NCBI RefSeq assembly: GCF_029543125.1
Contig: NZ_JARQWW010000001.1
Span: 868,001 to 932,000 of the forward strand
Direction of reading: 5' to 3'
Length of the DNA stretch: 64,000 bases
Source: Caulobacter segnis
Lineage (GTDB): Bacteria; Pseudomonadota; Alphaproteobacteria; Caulobacterales; Caulobacteraceae
Program-made: the position numbers and the translations under genes
The notes under the pieces: generated by a model
What the model was told of the DNA's origin: nothing
What the model saw: only the letters and a program-made list of their open reading frames with translations
Databases searched by the model: none
In this document: in pieces, positions 41,200 through 49,455 of the stretch
Layout: the number at the start of each line of letters is the position of its first letter
Position numbering within the stretch: position 1 is the stretch's first letter

Positions 41200-42048
41200 T
41201 CACCACTTCGGCCGCAGGCTGAAGCTGACCCCGACCATGGACGAGTTGATGGTGTCCATGCCGCGGAACTGGTCCTTGCCCTTGATGCGCCGGCCGACAT
41301 AGCCGAGCGAGGCCTGCATGGCGCCCTTGCGCCAAGCCACCCCGGCCTGGGCGTCGCCTACCAGACGGCTGGTGGCGTCGGTGGACCAGCCGGCCCGCTC
41401 CCAGCCGCCGGAGCCTTGCATCAGGTTCATGCCGACCGCGCGGCCCGACGCCGCCGCGAACAGATACCAGCGGCCCTTGTCGCCGAAGCTGGAGCCGTCC
41501 TGAACGCCGACCCGGCCCAGGGCGCCGTCCACCCGCTCTTCGAGGTTCTTGCCCACGCGCAGCATGGCGCCGGCCTCGGCGCTGTTGCCGCTGTCGCCGA
41601 ACCCGATGGCGGCGTGAGGCGACACATCGATGTCCAGCTTGCCCGCCGAGAAGGCGACAGCGGCGGGCCAACCCCTTGTCAGGGTGACGTCATAAGCGTC
41701 GACGCTGGCGAAATCCTCGGCGTCGACGCCGGGACTCGGCAGGGTCAGGCCGCCCGCGCGCGGGGCGTAGCTGGCGACGCTGACGCGCACCGAGTCCACG
41801 CGCTTGCCGCTCTTGCTGGCGGTGACGGTCTCGCGCGTCGACCAGTCGACAACGCCGTGGGCGGGGTCATAGCGCGTGGGAGAAAGGGATAGCGGAGAGG
41901 CGGTCGGTCCCTGCGCCGCGAAGGCGCCGCTCAGGCCAAGCGGGCGCTCACCTTGCACCGCGGAGTCTTGCGCGCTCGTGCTTTCAGCCGACGCCGCGCC
42001 CGCGACCGCGCAGGCCGCCAGACAACCAATTCCAACCCAGATCCGCAT
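41200..42048 (-). CDS. outer-membrane beta-barrel, possibly LpxR-like (DUF2219)
   Basis: A 282-residue protein with a signal peptide (MRIWVGIGCLAACAVAGAASA, cleavage near 22). The mature part is alternating hydrophobic, with strands such as RWYLFAAASGRAVGMNL, AQAGVAWRKGAMQASLGYVGRR and the C-terminal SFSLRPKW. The C-terminal half resembles the lipid A 3'-O-deacylase (LpxR/DUF2219) barrel family, but I cannot confirm the catalytic residues, so the enzymatic assignment is tentative. The start at 42048 was chosen for its clean signal peptide. It is convergent with the small gene after rfbA. Confidence 0.66.
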   Translation of the reverse strand: MRIWVGIGCLAACAVAGAASAESTSAQDSAVQGERPLGLSGAFAAQGPTASPLSLSPTRYDPAHGVVDWSTRETVTASKSGKRVDSVRVSVASYAPRAGGLTLPSPGVDAEDFASVDAYDVTLTRGWPAAVAFSAGKLDIDVSPHAAIGFGDSGNSAEAGAMLRVGKNLEERVDGALGRVGVQDGSSFGDKGRWYLFAAASGRAVGMNLMQGSGGWERAGWSTDATSRLVGDAQAGVAWRKGAMQASLGYVGRRIKGKDQFRGMDTINSSMVGVSFSLRPKW

Positions 42049-42273
42049 GGCGGATCCCCCATCCTCCCGATCAGTCCGCGGCCTAGCCCATCCGGACCGC
42101 GAGATCGTCATTCGCTGAAACAATCGTTGATCGGGGCGTCCGGTTCCGAGCCGTGCTGCACCGCGGCGGGTCAGGCTTTTGTGATGTTCGTAGTGAATCC
42201 GCCGGACGGTGGAGCTGTTGACGCTCCGAATGACCATGGCCAGAGTAAGTCTTTAAACAGGACCAATAAACGC

Positions 42274-43071
42274 ATGACCGACGCCGCCGTCGCCCTGACC
42301 CCGTATTCCAGCCTTGTCGAGGGCGTCCGAAGTTCCGGTCGGGCCGACATCCCGGGCGACTGGCTTCAGGGGCGGACCACCTATGGCGGGCTGTCAGCGG
42401 CCCTTTGCGTGGAGGCGGCCCAGCACGAGCTCGAGAGCCTGCCGCCCTTGCGCTCGGCCATGTTCACCTTCGTCGGGCCGGCAGGGGGCGAAGCGTCCTT
42501 CACCACCGACATCTTGCGGCGGGGCAAGTCGGTCACCGTGGTCAATGTCGACATGCATAGCCAAGGCGGCCTGGCGACCCGGGCGACTCTGTGCTTCGGC
42601 GCGGCGCGAGCCTCGAAACTGGACGTCACCAGCATTGCGAAGCCGACGGTCTCCGCGCCGACGGACTCCGTCACCCTGCCCAGCCGGGCCGGCCCCGGCT
42701 TCAGCCAGCATTTCGATCGGCGCATCGCCGGCGGCTCGACGCCGCTGGCCGGCGGAGGAGACCCGGAGCTTCTCTGGTGGATCCGCCATCGCGACGAACG
42801 GGCCGGGGCGAAGGCCGCCTCGCTTCTCGCGCTCGGTGACGTGCTGCCGCCGGCCGCGGCGGTGCTCTACAGCGACTGGGCGCCGATCAGCTCCATGACC
42901 TGGATGGTCGAGTTTCCCGAAGTCGAAGCCACCCCGCAGGACGGCTTCTGGCTCTGCCAGAGCCGGGCGGAGGTGACCGCCGCCGGCTATTCCGCCCAGG
43001 CCATGACCCTGTGGGGCGAGGGCGACCGCCCGATCCTGATCGGCCGCCAGACCGTGGCCGTGTTCGGCTAG
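42274..43071 (+). CDS. acyl-CoA thioesterase (TesB-like double hotdog)
   Basis: A 265-residue protein of the thioesterase-like (4HBT_3/TesB) family. It has two hotdog halves, the first with DWLQGRTTYGGLSAALCVEAA near residue 30 and RRGKSVTVVNVDMHSQGGL near 90, the second with LYSDWAPISSMTWMVEF and a C-terminal LIGRQTVAVFG. Such enzymes hydrolyse medium- or long-chain acyl-CoA. The start at 42274 matches the conserved N-terminus; the longer frame back to 41953 is antisense to the barrel gene. It is monocistronic, ending at a terminator shared with nrdA. Confidence 0.87.
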   Translation: MTDAAVALTPYSSLVEGVRSSGRADIPGDWLQGRTTYGGLSAALCVEAAQHELESLPPLRSAMFTFVGPAGGEASFTTDILRRGKSVTVVNVDMHSQGGLATRATLCFGAARASKLDVTSIAKPTVSAPTDSVTLPSRAGPGFSQHFDRRIAGGSTPLAGGGDPELLWWIRHRDERAGAKAASLLALGDVLPPAAAVLYSDWAPISSMTWMVEFPEVEATPQDGFWLCQSRAEVTAAGYSAQAMTLWGEGDRPILIGRQTVAVFG

Positions 43072-43085
43072 GCCCCAAAGCAGAA

Positions 43086-43109
43086 GGGCCGCCCCTTTCG
43101 GAGCGGCCC
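43086..43109. terminator. hairpin between thioesterase and nrdA
   Basis: A 10-bp stem with one mismatch (43086-43095 with 43100-43109) and loop TTTC, positioned between two convergent stops. Leftward it is followed by a short T-rich stretch, so it can end the nrdA transcript as well. Confidence 0.75.
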
Positions 43110-43132
43110 CTCGATGCTTCGGATGCTTCGCC

Positions 43133-45010
43133 TTACTGGCAGGCGAGGCATTCCTCGTAGTCGGTGCGCGGCGTGCTCATGGTCTCGGCCGCCGCAGAGC
43201 CCTCGGCGCCGTCCGCACCGGCGTAGGCCGCGCGCTGAACCGACTTGGAGCGCAGGTAGTAGAGCGACTTCACGCCACGCTCCCAGGCCTGCCAGTGCAG
43301 CATGTGCAGGTCCCACTTATCCACGTCGCCCGGCAGGAAGATGTTCACCGACTGCGACTGGCAGATTTCCGGGGTGCGGTCGGCGGCCAGTTCGACCACC
43401 CAGCGCTGATCCAGCTCGAAGGCGGTCTTGAACACGTCCTTCTCGTCTTGGGTCAGGAAGTCGAGGTGCTGAACCGAGCCTTCCTGTTCCAGGATCGAGC
43501 CCCACACCGCTTCGGTGTTTTGGCCCTTCTCGTCGAGCAGGCGCTCCAGATAGGGGTTCTTCACCGCGAACGAACCCGACAGCGTCTTGTGGGTGTAGAT
43601 GTTGGCCGGGATCGGCTCGATGCCCGCCGAGGTGCCGCCGCAGATGATCGAGATCGAAGCGGTCGGGGCGATGGCCAGCTTGTGCGAGAAGCGCTCCATC
43701 ACGCCGCGCTCGGCGGCGTCCAGGCACGGGCCCTTCTCTTCGGCCAGCAGCTTGGAGGCCTTGTCGGCCTCTCGGCGCAGGTGCTTGAACAGGCGCATGT
43801 TCCAGCTCTTGGCCAGGGCGCTCTCGAACGGGACGTTCTGAGCTTGCAGGAACGAGTGGAAGCCCATCAGGCCCAGACCCACCGAACGCTCGCGTTGGGC
43901 GGCGTAGACGGCGGCGGCGGCCGGCGACGGGGCGCGCAGGATGAAATCTTCCAGCACGTTGTCGAGGAAACGCATGACGTCCTCGATGAAGCGGGGCTCA
44001 TCGCGCCACTCCAGGAAGGTCTCGGCGTTCACCGACGACAGGCAGCAGACCGCCGTGCGGTCGTTGCCCAGGTGATCGGCGCCGGTGTGCAGCATGATCT
44101 CGCTGCACAGGTTCGACTGGCGCACCGACAGACCCAGGTCCTTCTGGTGCTGCGGCATGGCGCGGTTCACGGTGTCGGAGAAGATCAGGTAGGGCTCGCC
44201 GGTCTGCATGCGCAGGTCGAGGATCTTCTGCCACAGGTCACGGGCGTCGACTTCGCGGACCACTTCGCCGGTCTTGGGCGATTGCAGACCGAACTTTGCG
44301 CCGTCGCGGACGGCCTCCATGAAGGCGTCGCTGATCGAGATGCCGTGGTGCAGGTTCAGGGACTTGCGGTTGAAGTCGCCCGACGGTTTGCGGATTTCGA
44401 GGAACTCCTCGATCTCCGGGTGGTGGATGTCCAGATAGACCGCCGCCGAACCGCGGCGCAGGCTGCCCTGGCTGATGGCGAGGGTGAGGGAGTCCATCAC
44501 GCGGATGAAGGGAATGATGCCGCTGGTCTGGCCTTGGCCCTTCACCTTTTCGCCGATGGAGCGGACGCCGCCCCAGTAGGTGCCGATGCCGCCGCCGTTG
44601 GCCGCCAGCCAGACGTTCTCGTTCCAGACGCCGACGATCCCGTCGAGGCTGTCGGACACCGAGTTCAGGAAGCAGCTGATCGGCAGGCCGCGGTCGGCGC
44701 CGCCGTTGGACAGCACCGGGGTCGCCGGCATGAACCACAGCTTGGAGATGTAGTCGTAGATCCGTTGGGCGTGATCGGCGTCGTCGGAGAAGGCGGTCGC
44801 CACGCGGGCGAACATGTCCTGGTAGGACTCGCCCGGCAGGAGGTAGCGGTCCTCCAGGGTGGTCTTGCCGAAATCGGTCAGAAGGGCGTCGCGCGAACGG
44901 TCCACCTGGACCTTGCTGACGACATGCAGGTGGGGCCGCTCGGCTGGCCGCATCGGCGCCGTCCGGGCGCTGGTGGTTGCCTGCTGCTTCGCCGCTTCAC
45001 TCGCCATCAT
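43133..45010 (-). CDS. nrdA: class I ribonucleoside-diphosphate reductase, alpha subunit
   Basis: A 625-residue (624 if the second Met at 45007 is used) catalytic subunit that makes deoxyribonucleotides. Active-site elements are present: Cys in LPISCFLNS, NLCSEI with Cys and Glu, VCCLSSVN, the radical-transfer Tyr pair in SLYYLRSKS, and the C-terminal redox pair ECLACQ. It is shorter than E. coli NrdA because the N-terminal ATP-cone is missing; the recognisable fold begins within the first 40-50 residues. nrdB is not adjacent. A possible NrdR box lies upstream at 45069-45084. Confidence 0.95.
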   Translation of the reverse strand: MMASEAAKQQATTSARTAPMRPAERPHLHVVSKVQVDRSRDALLTDFGKTTLEDRYLLPGESYQDMFARVATAFSDDADHAQRIYDYISKLWFMPATPVLSNGGADRGLPISCFLNSVSDSLDGIVGVWNENVWLAANGGGIGTYWGGVRSIGEKVKGQGQTSGIIPFIRVMDSLTLAISQGSLRRGSAAVYLDIHHPEIEEFLEIRKPSGDFNRKSLNLHHGISISDAFMEAVRDGAKFGLQSPKTGEVVREVDARDLWQKILDLRMQTGEPYLIFSDTVNRAMPQHQKDLGLSVRQSNLCSEIMLHTGADHLGNDRTAVCCLSSVNAETFLEWRDEPRFIEDVMRFLDNVLEDFILRAPSPAAAAVYAAQRERSVGLGLMGFHSFLQAQNVPFESALAKSWNMRLFKHLRREADKASKLLAEEKGPCLDAAERGVMERFSHKLAIAPTASISIICGGTSAGIEPIPANIYTHKTLSGSFAVKNPYLERLLDEKGQNTEAVWGSILEQEGSVQHLDFLTQDEKDVFKTAFELDQRWVVELAADRTPEICQSQSVNIFLPGDVDKWDLHMLHWQAWERGVKSLYYLRSKSVQRAAYAGADGAEGSAAAETMSTPRTDYEECLACQ

Positions 45011-45312
45011 CTGCCCCAAGATCCTGTACTTTAAACACTTTCGGCCGGGTCCGCTCCCCGCCGTCAGCTGTCTAGATGTTGTGCCGGCTGCCCTGCACCG
45101 ACCTACATATGGGGCCATGCAGGCTCTGAATCGTCAACGGGGTGAATGGGGCTTAACCAGACTTTTTCGTTAACAACCTGTTGACGACCAAAGGTCCGGG
45201 GCGGGTCCGTCAACCCAATGTTCAGCAATGGCGGGCCCCTGCGGGGCGCCGACCTTTCGAGCCGTCCGAAATGAAAATTTTTCGGCCCGCGGATTGTCCT
45301 GCGGGACAACCC
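45011..45312. other. nrdA promoter region
   Basis: These 302 bases lie between nrdA and the end of the CHASE3 kinase, with no gene that I can support. They hold the candidate NrdR box, a GAATC site (GANTC, the CcrM methylation target in Caulobacter) at 45129-45133, and an AT-rich stretch at 45152-45185 that could be a promoter core. No convincing -10/-35 pair was found. Confidence 0.45.
45069..45084. promoter_or_regulatory. possible NrdR box
   Basis: The 16-mer matches the NrdR consensus (ACAC-TATATATT-GTGT type) at 11 of 16 positions, with the right half, TGTTGTG, best conserved. It lies about 60 bases upstream of the nrdA start. NrdR normally needs two boxes; the only second candidate (around 45102-45117) is poor. 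Confidence 0.3.
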
Positions 45313-47808
45313 TTAGGGGTTCTCTTCGCCCCGCTCGGCGGACAGCTTGCGCGCCAGGGCGGCCAAGTGGTCGAGAGTAGTGCGGGACTTGGTCAGAACC
45401 TCGTCCACGCTCTCGAAGGCCCCATCCTCAAGCTCCTGGGCCGAGAACACGATCACGGGAATCGCCTCCCCGTTCGCCCCCTTCAACAGCGGCAGCAGCT
45501 CCAGGCCTGAACCGTCGGGCAAACCAAGGTCGAGAATCACCAGGTCAGGGCGACGCGCCGCCAGAATCGCGCGCGCCTCGATCACGCTCTGAGCCCGGAT
45601 CACCTCGCCCGCGTCGCCGAGCGCCTCGCCGACCAGGTGCAGGACGTCGGGATCGTCGTCCACATGCAGAATCAGCGGCCCGTCGTGGCGCGACCTCTGG
45701 ATCACCGTCTCGATGGCCGAACGGATGCGGGTCGAATCAAGCGGCTTGGCGATCCAGTCGACGATCTCTACCGCCGCCCCCTTCAGATCGTCGGGACTCG
45801 GCGCCTCCAGCGAGACCACCACCACCGGCAGAGCCCGGTTGTCGCCCTGAAGGCGCAGCCGCTTGAGCAGGTCGAGGCCGTGCCCGTCCGGCAGGTTCAG
45901 GTCCAGGAACAGGCCCGCATAGGCGCGCTCCGACAGAACGGTCTCCGCGGTGGTCAGGTCGGTGACCAGTTCGGTCCGAACGCCCTCCGCCTCAAGCAGG
46001 GCCTGCAGCAGAGCGCCGGCCTGGGGATCGCTCTCGCAGATCAGGAAGGTGGACGCGCCCTCGATCGCGCGCGGCGCGCGGGGCGTGAGGACGGGCAGGT
46101 CCATGTGGAACACGGCGCCCTTGTCTGTCTCCGATTCGAACCACAGCTTGCCGCCGTGTCGGTCGGTGATCTCCTTGCTGATCGCAAGGCCCAGGCCCGT
46201 GCCGCCGTCCTCGCGGGTGCTGGAGCCGTCGGCCTGGGCGAACTTGCTGAAAATCCGCGAACGGAACACTTCCGGCACGCCGGGGCCATGGTCACGCACG
46301 CTGGTGCGGATCGTGTCGCCGTCCAGAACAAAGGAGACCTCCACCGGCTTGCCGGCCGGAGAGAAGCGCGCGGCGTTGGCGATCAGATTGCTCGCCACCT
46401 GCGTCAGGCGGTCGGCGTCGCCCCGCACCATCAGCGGCGCCTCGGGCGCGGCCACCATCACCTCGATCCCCAGCCTGCCGGTGTAGCCGCGCAGGCCCTC
46501 GACCGCCTGATGCACGACCTGGATCAGATCAAGCTCCGCCTCGGCGAAGCGCATCTTGCCGGACTCGATCTTCTGGATGTCCAGGATGTCGTTGATCAGG
46601 CGGACCAGACGCTCGCAGTTCTTGTGGGCGATGGTGATCAGACGATCGGCCCGCTCCTCCAGCGGTCCGGCGACCCCGCCCTTCAGCAGGCCCAGCGACC
46701 CCGCGATGGAGGTCAGCGGCGTGCGCAGCTCGTGGCTGACGGTGGAGATGAACTCGTCCTTCAGCTGCTCGATGCGCTTGCGCTCGGAGATGTCGCGCAC
46801 CACCGCCACCACATGCAGGCCGCGGCTGAGGCGCATGGAGCCGAAGGCCACGTCCACGGGGAAGGTCGTGCCGTCGGCCCGGCGCCCGGTCCCCTCGATC
46901 ACCACGCCGTCGCGCAGGGTCTCGCCCGTCAGGCCGATTCGCTTGAGGAAGGCCCCCTCGCCCTTTGAAGGCAACTCGATGACTACGCCCAGGTCACGGC
47001 GCTCCAGCTCCGCCGCCTTGCGGCCGAAGGTGCGCTCGCCGGCCCGGTTGATGGTCTCAATGCTGCCGCTGGGATTAAGCGTGATGATGGAATCCACGGC
47101 GCTGTCGAAAACCGCCTGGTGGCGGGCCGCCGCCTCCTGAAGCCGCAGGGAGATGGCCTCCCGCTCGCGCAGGGTCCGCAGGATGGAGACCCCTGCTCCC
47201 AGGATGAGCAGGGCCAGGAAGATGAAGAGGCCGCCGGTCAGAAGCTCCGTTCCACGGCGCGCGCGCTTGGCCTCGTCCAGGCGATGCTCCAGCAGGGCGA
47301 CCTGGTGCCCTTCGATCGCGGCGATGGTTGTACGCGCTTCGTCCATCAGCCGCCGGCCGACGCCCGAGCGTATGCGGGCGAGGCCTTCGTCGGTCCGGCC
47401 ATCACGGCGCATGGAGATCGTGAGCTTCAGCTCCGCCATCTTGCCGTCGGCGACGCGGCGCAGCTGCCGCATGCGGCCAGCCTGGGCGGGGTCCACCAAG
47501 GACTCCAATTCGGACATGGCGTCCGGGATCTCGTTCGTGGCGACGAGGTAGGGCCCAAGGAAGGCGTCATCGCCCGTGATCATGTAACCGCGCTGACCGG
47601 TCTCCGCGTCCTGCAGCAGGGACAGCACCTTCTGGGTCTGGGTGCGCGTCAGGAACGACTGGTTGAGCGCGTCGCGCATGGCGTCCTCGCGCCCGAACGC
47701 CTGCATCAGGATGTAGCCCGCCAGAAGCAGAATGGGGACCACCGCCAGGGCGGCGGCCAGGGCCACGCGCACGGCGCGGCTTTGAACGGCGGGAAACGTG
47801 TCGGCCAT
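45313..47808 (-). CDS. CHASE3-PAS hybrid histidine kinase with two receivers
   Basis: An 831-residue membrane kinase. Helix 1 is at about 16-36, a CHASE3 sensor at about 40-185 (LLQDAETGQRGYMITGDD is diagnostic), helix 2 at about 190-210, PAS at about 225-345, and HisKA with TVSHELRTPLTSIAGS near 358. HATPase shows LIANAARFSPAG, RDHGPGVP and GTGLGLAI. Two receivers follow at about 595-700 (LFLDLNLPDGHG) and 712-825 (LVILDLGLPDGSG). The double receiver suggests a phosphorelay with branching. No phosphotransfer protein is next to it. Confidence 0.93.
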   Translation of the reverse strand: MADTFPAVQSRAVRVALAAALAVVPILLLAGYILMQAFGREDAMRDALNQSFLTRTQTQKVLSLLQDAETGQRGYMITGDDAFLGPYLVATNEIPDAMSELESLVDPAQAGRMRQLRRVADGKMAELKLTISMRRDGRTDEGLARIRSGVGRRLMDEARTTIAAIEGHQVALLEHRLDEAKRARRGTELLTGGLFIFLALLILGAGVSILRTLREREAISLRLQEAAARHQAVFDSAVDSIITLNPSGSIETINRAGERTFGRKAAELERRDLGVVIELPSKGEGAFLKRIGLTGETLRDGVVIEGTGRRADGTTFPVDVAFGSMRLSRGLHVVAVVRDISERKRIEQLKDEFISTVSHELRTPLTSIAGSLGLLKGGVAGPLEERADRLITIAHKNCERLVRLINDILDIQKIESGKMRFAEAELDLIQVVHQAVEGLRGYTGRLGIEVMVAAPEAPLMVRGDADRLTQVASNLIANAARFSPAGKPVEVSFVLDGDTIRTSVRDHGPGVPEVFRSRIFSKFAQADGSSTREDGGTGLGLAISKEITDRHGGKLWFESETDKGAVFHMDLPVLTPRAPRAIEGASTFLICESDPQAGALLQALLEAEGVRTELVTDLTTAETVLSERAYAGLFLDLNLPDGHGLDLLKRLRLQGDNRALPVVVVSLEAPSPDDLKGAAVEIVDWIAKPLDSTRIRSAIETVIQRSRHDGPLILHVDDDPDVLHLVGEALGDAGEVIRAQSVIEARAILAARRPDLVILDLGLPDGSGLELLPLLKGANGEAIPVIVFSAQELEDGAFESVDEVLTKSRTTLDHLAALARKLSAERGEENP

Positions 47809-47959
47809 CAGGCGCCTCGAAACGAAGATCCGGCCCGCTATGGCCCAGAGCGGTTGAAGTAACCCTTACTACACAGGCGCTGCGACAATCGAGCTCAGCC
47901 CTGCGGCCTAGCTACGAGTTTAGACGGCAACCGGTTGTGCGGGCGCACGTTCAACCGCA

Positions 47960-48721
47960 ATGGCGCCGCTTGCCCAAAGAATCACCGCCTTACTCGAGCG
48001 CGCCATCCGGTTCGGCCGCACCGAACTGGCCGCTCTGTGCGCGTTGCTCACCGCCGCCGGCGGCGGCCTCGCCTTCATAGAGATCGCCGACGACGCCAGC
48101 GAGGCGGACGGCCAGCGATTCGACCAGTTCATCCTGGATTGGCTTCGTCCAGGGGCCGACCCGCGCGACGCGCTGGGGCCGCCCTGGCTGGAACGGGCCA
48201 TGGGCGAGCTGACGGCCTTGGGCGGGATCGCGCCTCTGGTGCTGATCGCCAGCCTGGCCGTGGCGTTCTTGCTGCTGAAGAGACGGGGCGGTTCGGCCCT
48301 GCTGGTCGCCCTGTCTCTCAGCGGCGGCGTGGTCATCAGCCAGACCCTGAAGGCGCTCTACAACCGCGACCGGCCGCCAGACATCTTCCGCGCCGAGGAG
48401 GTGATCAACGCCAGCTTCCCCAGCGGCCACGCCATGCTGTCGACCATCACCTACCTGACCCTCGGGGCCTTGCTGGCCCAGGCCATGGATCGCCGACGCC
48501 TGAAGATCTTCATCTTCGCGGCCGCCGTGCTGATCGCCGCCTTGGTGGGAATGAGCCGGGTCTATCTGGCCGTGCACTGGGCCAGCGACGTGCTGGCCGG
48601 CTGGAGCCTGGGGGCCGCATGGGCCATGGCCTGCTGGCTCGTCGCCTGGCTCGTGGAGCGACGCCGCGGCTTGCTTTCGCCGGCGCCGCGGCCTAAAGAC
48701 CCCACCGTCACTGGGGAGTAG
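47960..48721 (+). CDS. PAP2-family membrane phosphatase
   Basis: A 253-residue integral-membrane phosphatase with about six helices. The three PAP2 signatures are present: KALYNRDRPP, FPSGHAM, and SRVYLAVHWASDVLAG with its catalytic His. Likely substrates are phosphatidic acid, phosphatidylglycerol phosphate or undecaprenyl pyrophosphate. The last codons (Gly-Glu-stop, GGGGAGTAG) are also the 5' core of the manganese riboswitch that leads the next gene, so the two signals share bases. The upstream ribosome-binding site is weak. Confidence 0.91.
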   Translation: MAPLAQRITALLERAIRFGRTELAALCALLTAAGGGLAFIEIADDASEADGQRFDQFILDWLRPGADPRDALGPPWLERAMGELTALGGIAPLVLIASLAVAFLLLKRRGGSALLVALSLSGGVVISQTLKALYNRDRPPDIFRAEEVINASFPSGHAMLSTITYLTLGALLAQAMDRRRLKIFIFAAAVLIAALVGMSRVYLAVHWASDVLAGWSLGAAWAMACWLVAWLVERRRGLLSPAPRPKDPTVTGE

Positions 48722-48818
48722 CCGCCCGCGTCCATCAGCGGGGTTCGCGTCAACAGACTTGGGTTTCGGCCCATGGCGCGATCAGCCTTCAAAGGCCTGG
48801 CGAGACCTTTGGCTTTCA
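48705..48818 (+). promoter_or_regulatory. yybP-ykoY manganese riboswitch
   Basis: It contains the conserved core pieces in the right order and spacing: GGGGAGTAGC (48713-48722), GTCAACA (48749-48755), a hairpin GCCTT/AAGGC (48785-48796), and CGAGACCTTTG (48801-48811). These match the known Mn2+ aptamer sequences, where the GGGGAGUAGC and ngAGACCUUUG strands form the closing helix and the metal site. It lies directly upstream of a GDT1-family exporter, a known class of gene behind this riboswitch. The outer helix pairs incompletely here (two mismatches). Confidence 0.85.
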
Positions 48819-48891
48819 CGCGCGGTCTAGCGGGGCCGTGGGCGTGAGACGCCATAGGTCCAACCAACGCGGCCCCGCGAACGACGAATTC

Positions 48892-49455
48892 ATGGAAGCC
48901 TTCCTCGTCTCCACGGGTCTCGTGGCCATCGCCGAAATCGGCGACAAGACCCAGTTGCTGGCCCTCCTCCTGGCGACGCGGTTCCGAAAGCCCGTCCCCA
49001 TCATCGCCGGCATCCTTGTGGCGACCTTGCTCAACCACGCCTTGGCGGCGGGGATCGGCGCGGTGGCGGGCCAGTTCCTGCAAGGCCCCTGGATGCGCTG
49101 GGTTCTGGGCGCGGCCTTCCTCGCCTTCGCCTTCTGGGCGCTGATCCCCGACCGGCTGGAAGAGGACGACGAGCCGAAGATGCGCGGCGGCGGCTCGGTG
49201 TTTCTGACTACGGCCATCGCCTTCTTCTTCGTGGAGATGGGCGACAAGACCCAGGTGGCCACCGCCGCCCTGGGCGCGCGATTCGAGAACATCGCCCTGG
49301 TCACCGCCGGCACCACCCTGGGCATGATGATCGCCAACGTGCCGGCGGTGCTGATCGGCGAGGCGGCGGCGACCAGGCTGCCGCTCAAGGCGATCCGCTA
49401 CACCGCCGCGGCGTGCTTCGCCGCGGTCGGCTTGTGGGTGCTGATCGCCGGCTAG
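48892..49455 (+). CDS. GDT1/TMEM165 (UPF0016) family cation exporter, probably Mn2+
   Basis: A 187-residue membrane protein with about six helices arranged as two repeats. Each repeat carries the family signature: EIGDKTQLLALLLATRF near residue 14 and EMGDKTQVATAALGARF in the second half. UPF0016 proteins export Mn2+ or Ca2+. The manganese riboswitch upstream supports Mn2+ as the signal and substrate. The ATG at 48892 gives the conserved N-terminus MEAFLVSTGLVAIAEIGDK. The stop overlaps the end of the convergent putA by 4 bases. Confidence 0.92.
   Translation: MEAFLVSTGLVAIAEIGDKTQLLALLLATRFRKPVPIIAGILVATLLNHALAAGIGAVAGQFLQGPWMRWVLGAAFLAFAFWALIPDRLEEDDEPKMRGGGSVFLTTAIAFFFVEMGDKTQVATAALGARFENIALVTAGTTLGMMIANVPAVLIGEAAATRLPLKAIRYTAAACFAAVGLWVLIAG

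Noticed and set aside
45102..45117. Second NrdR box upstream of nrdA
   Set aside because: Only about 6 of 16 positions match the consensus, too weak to list as a site.
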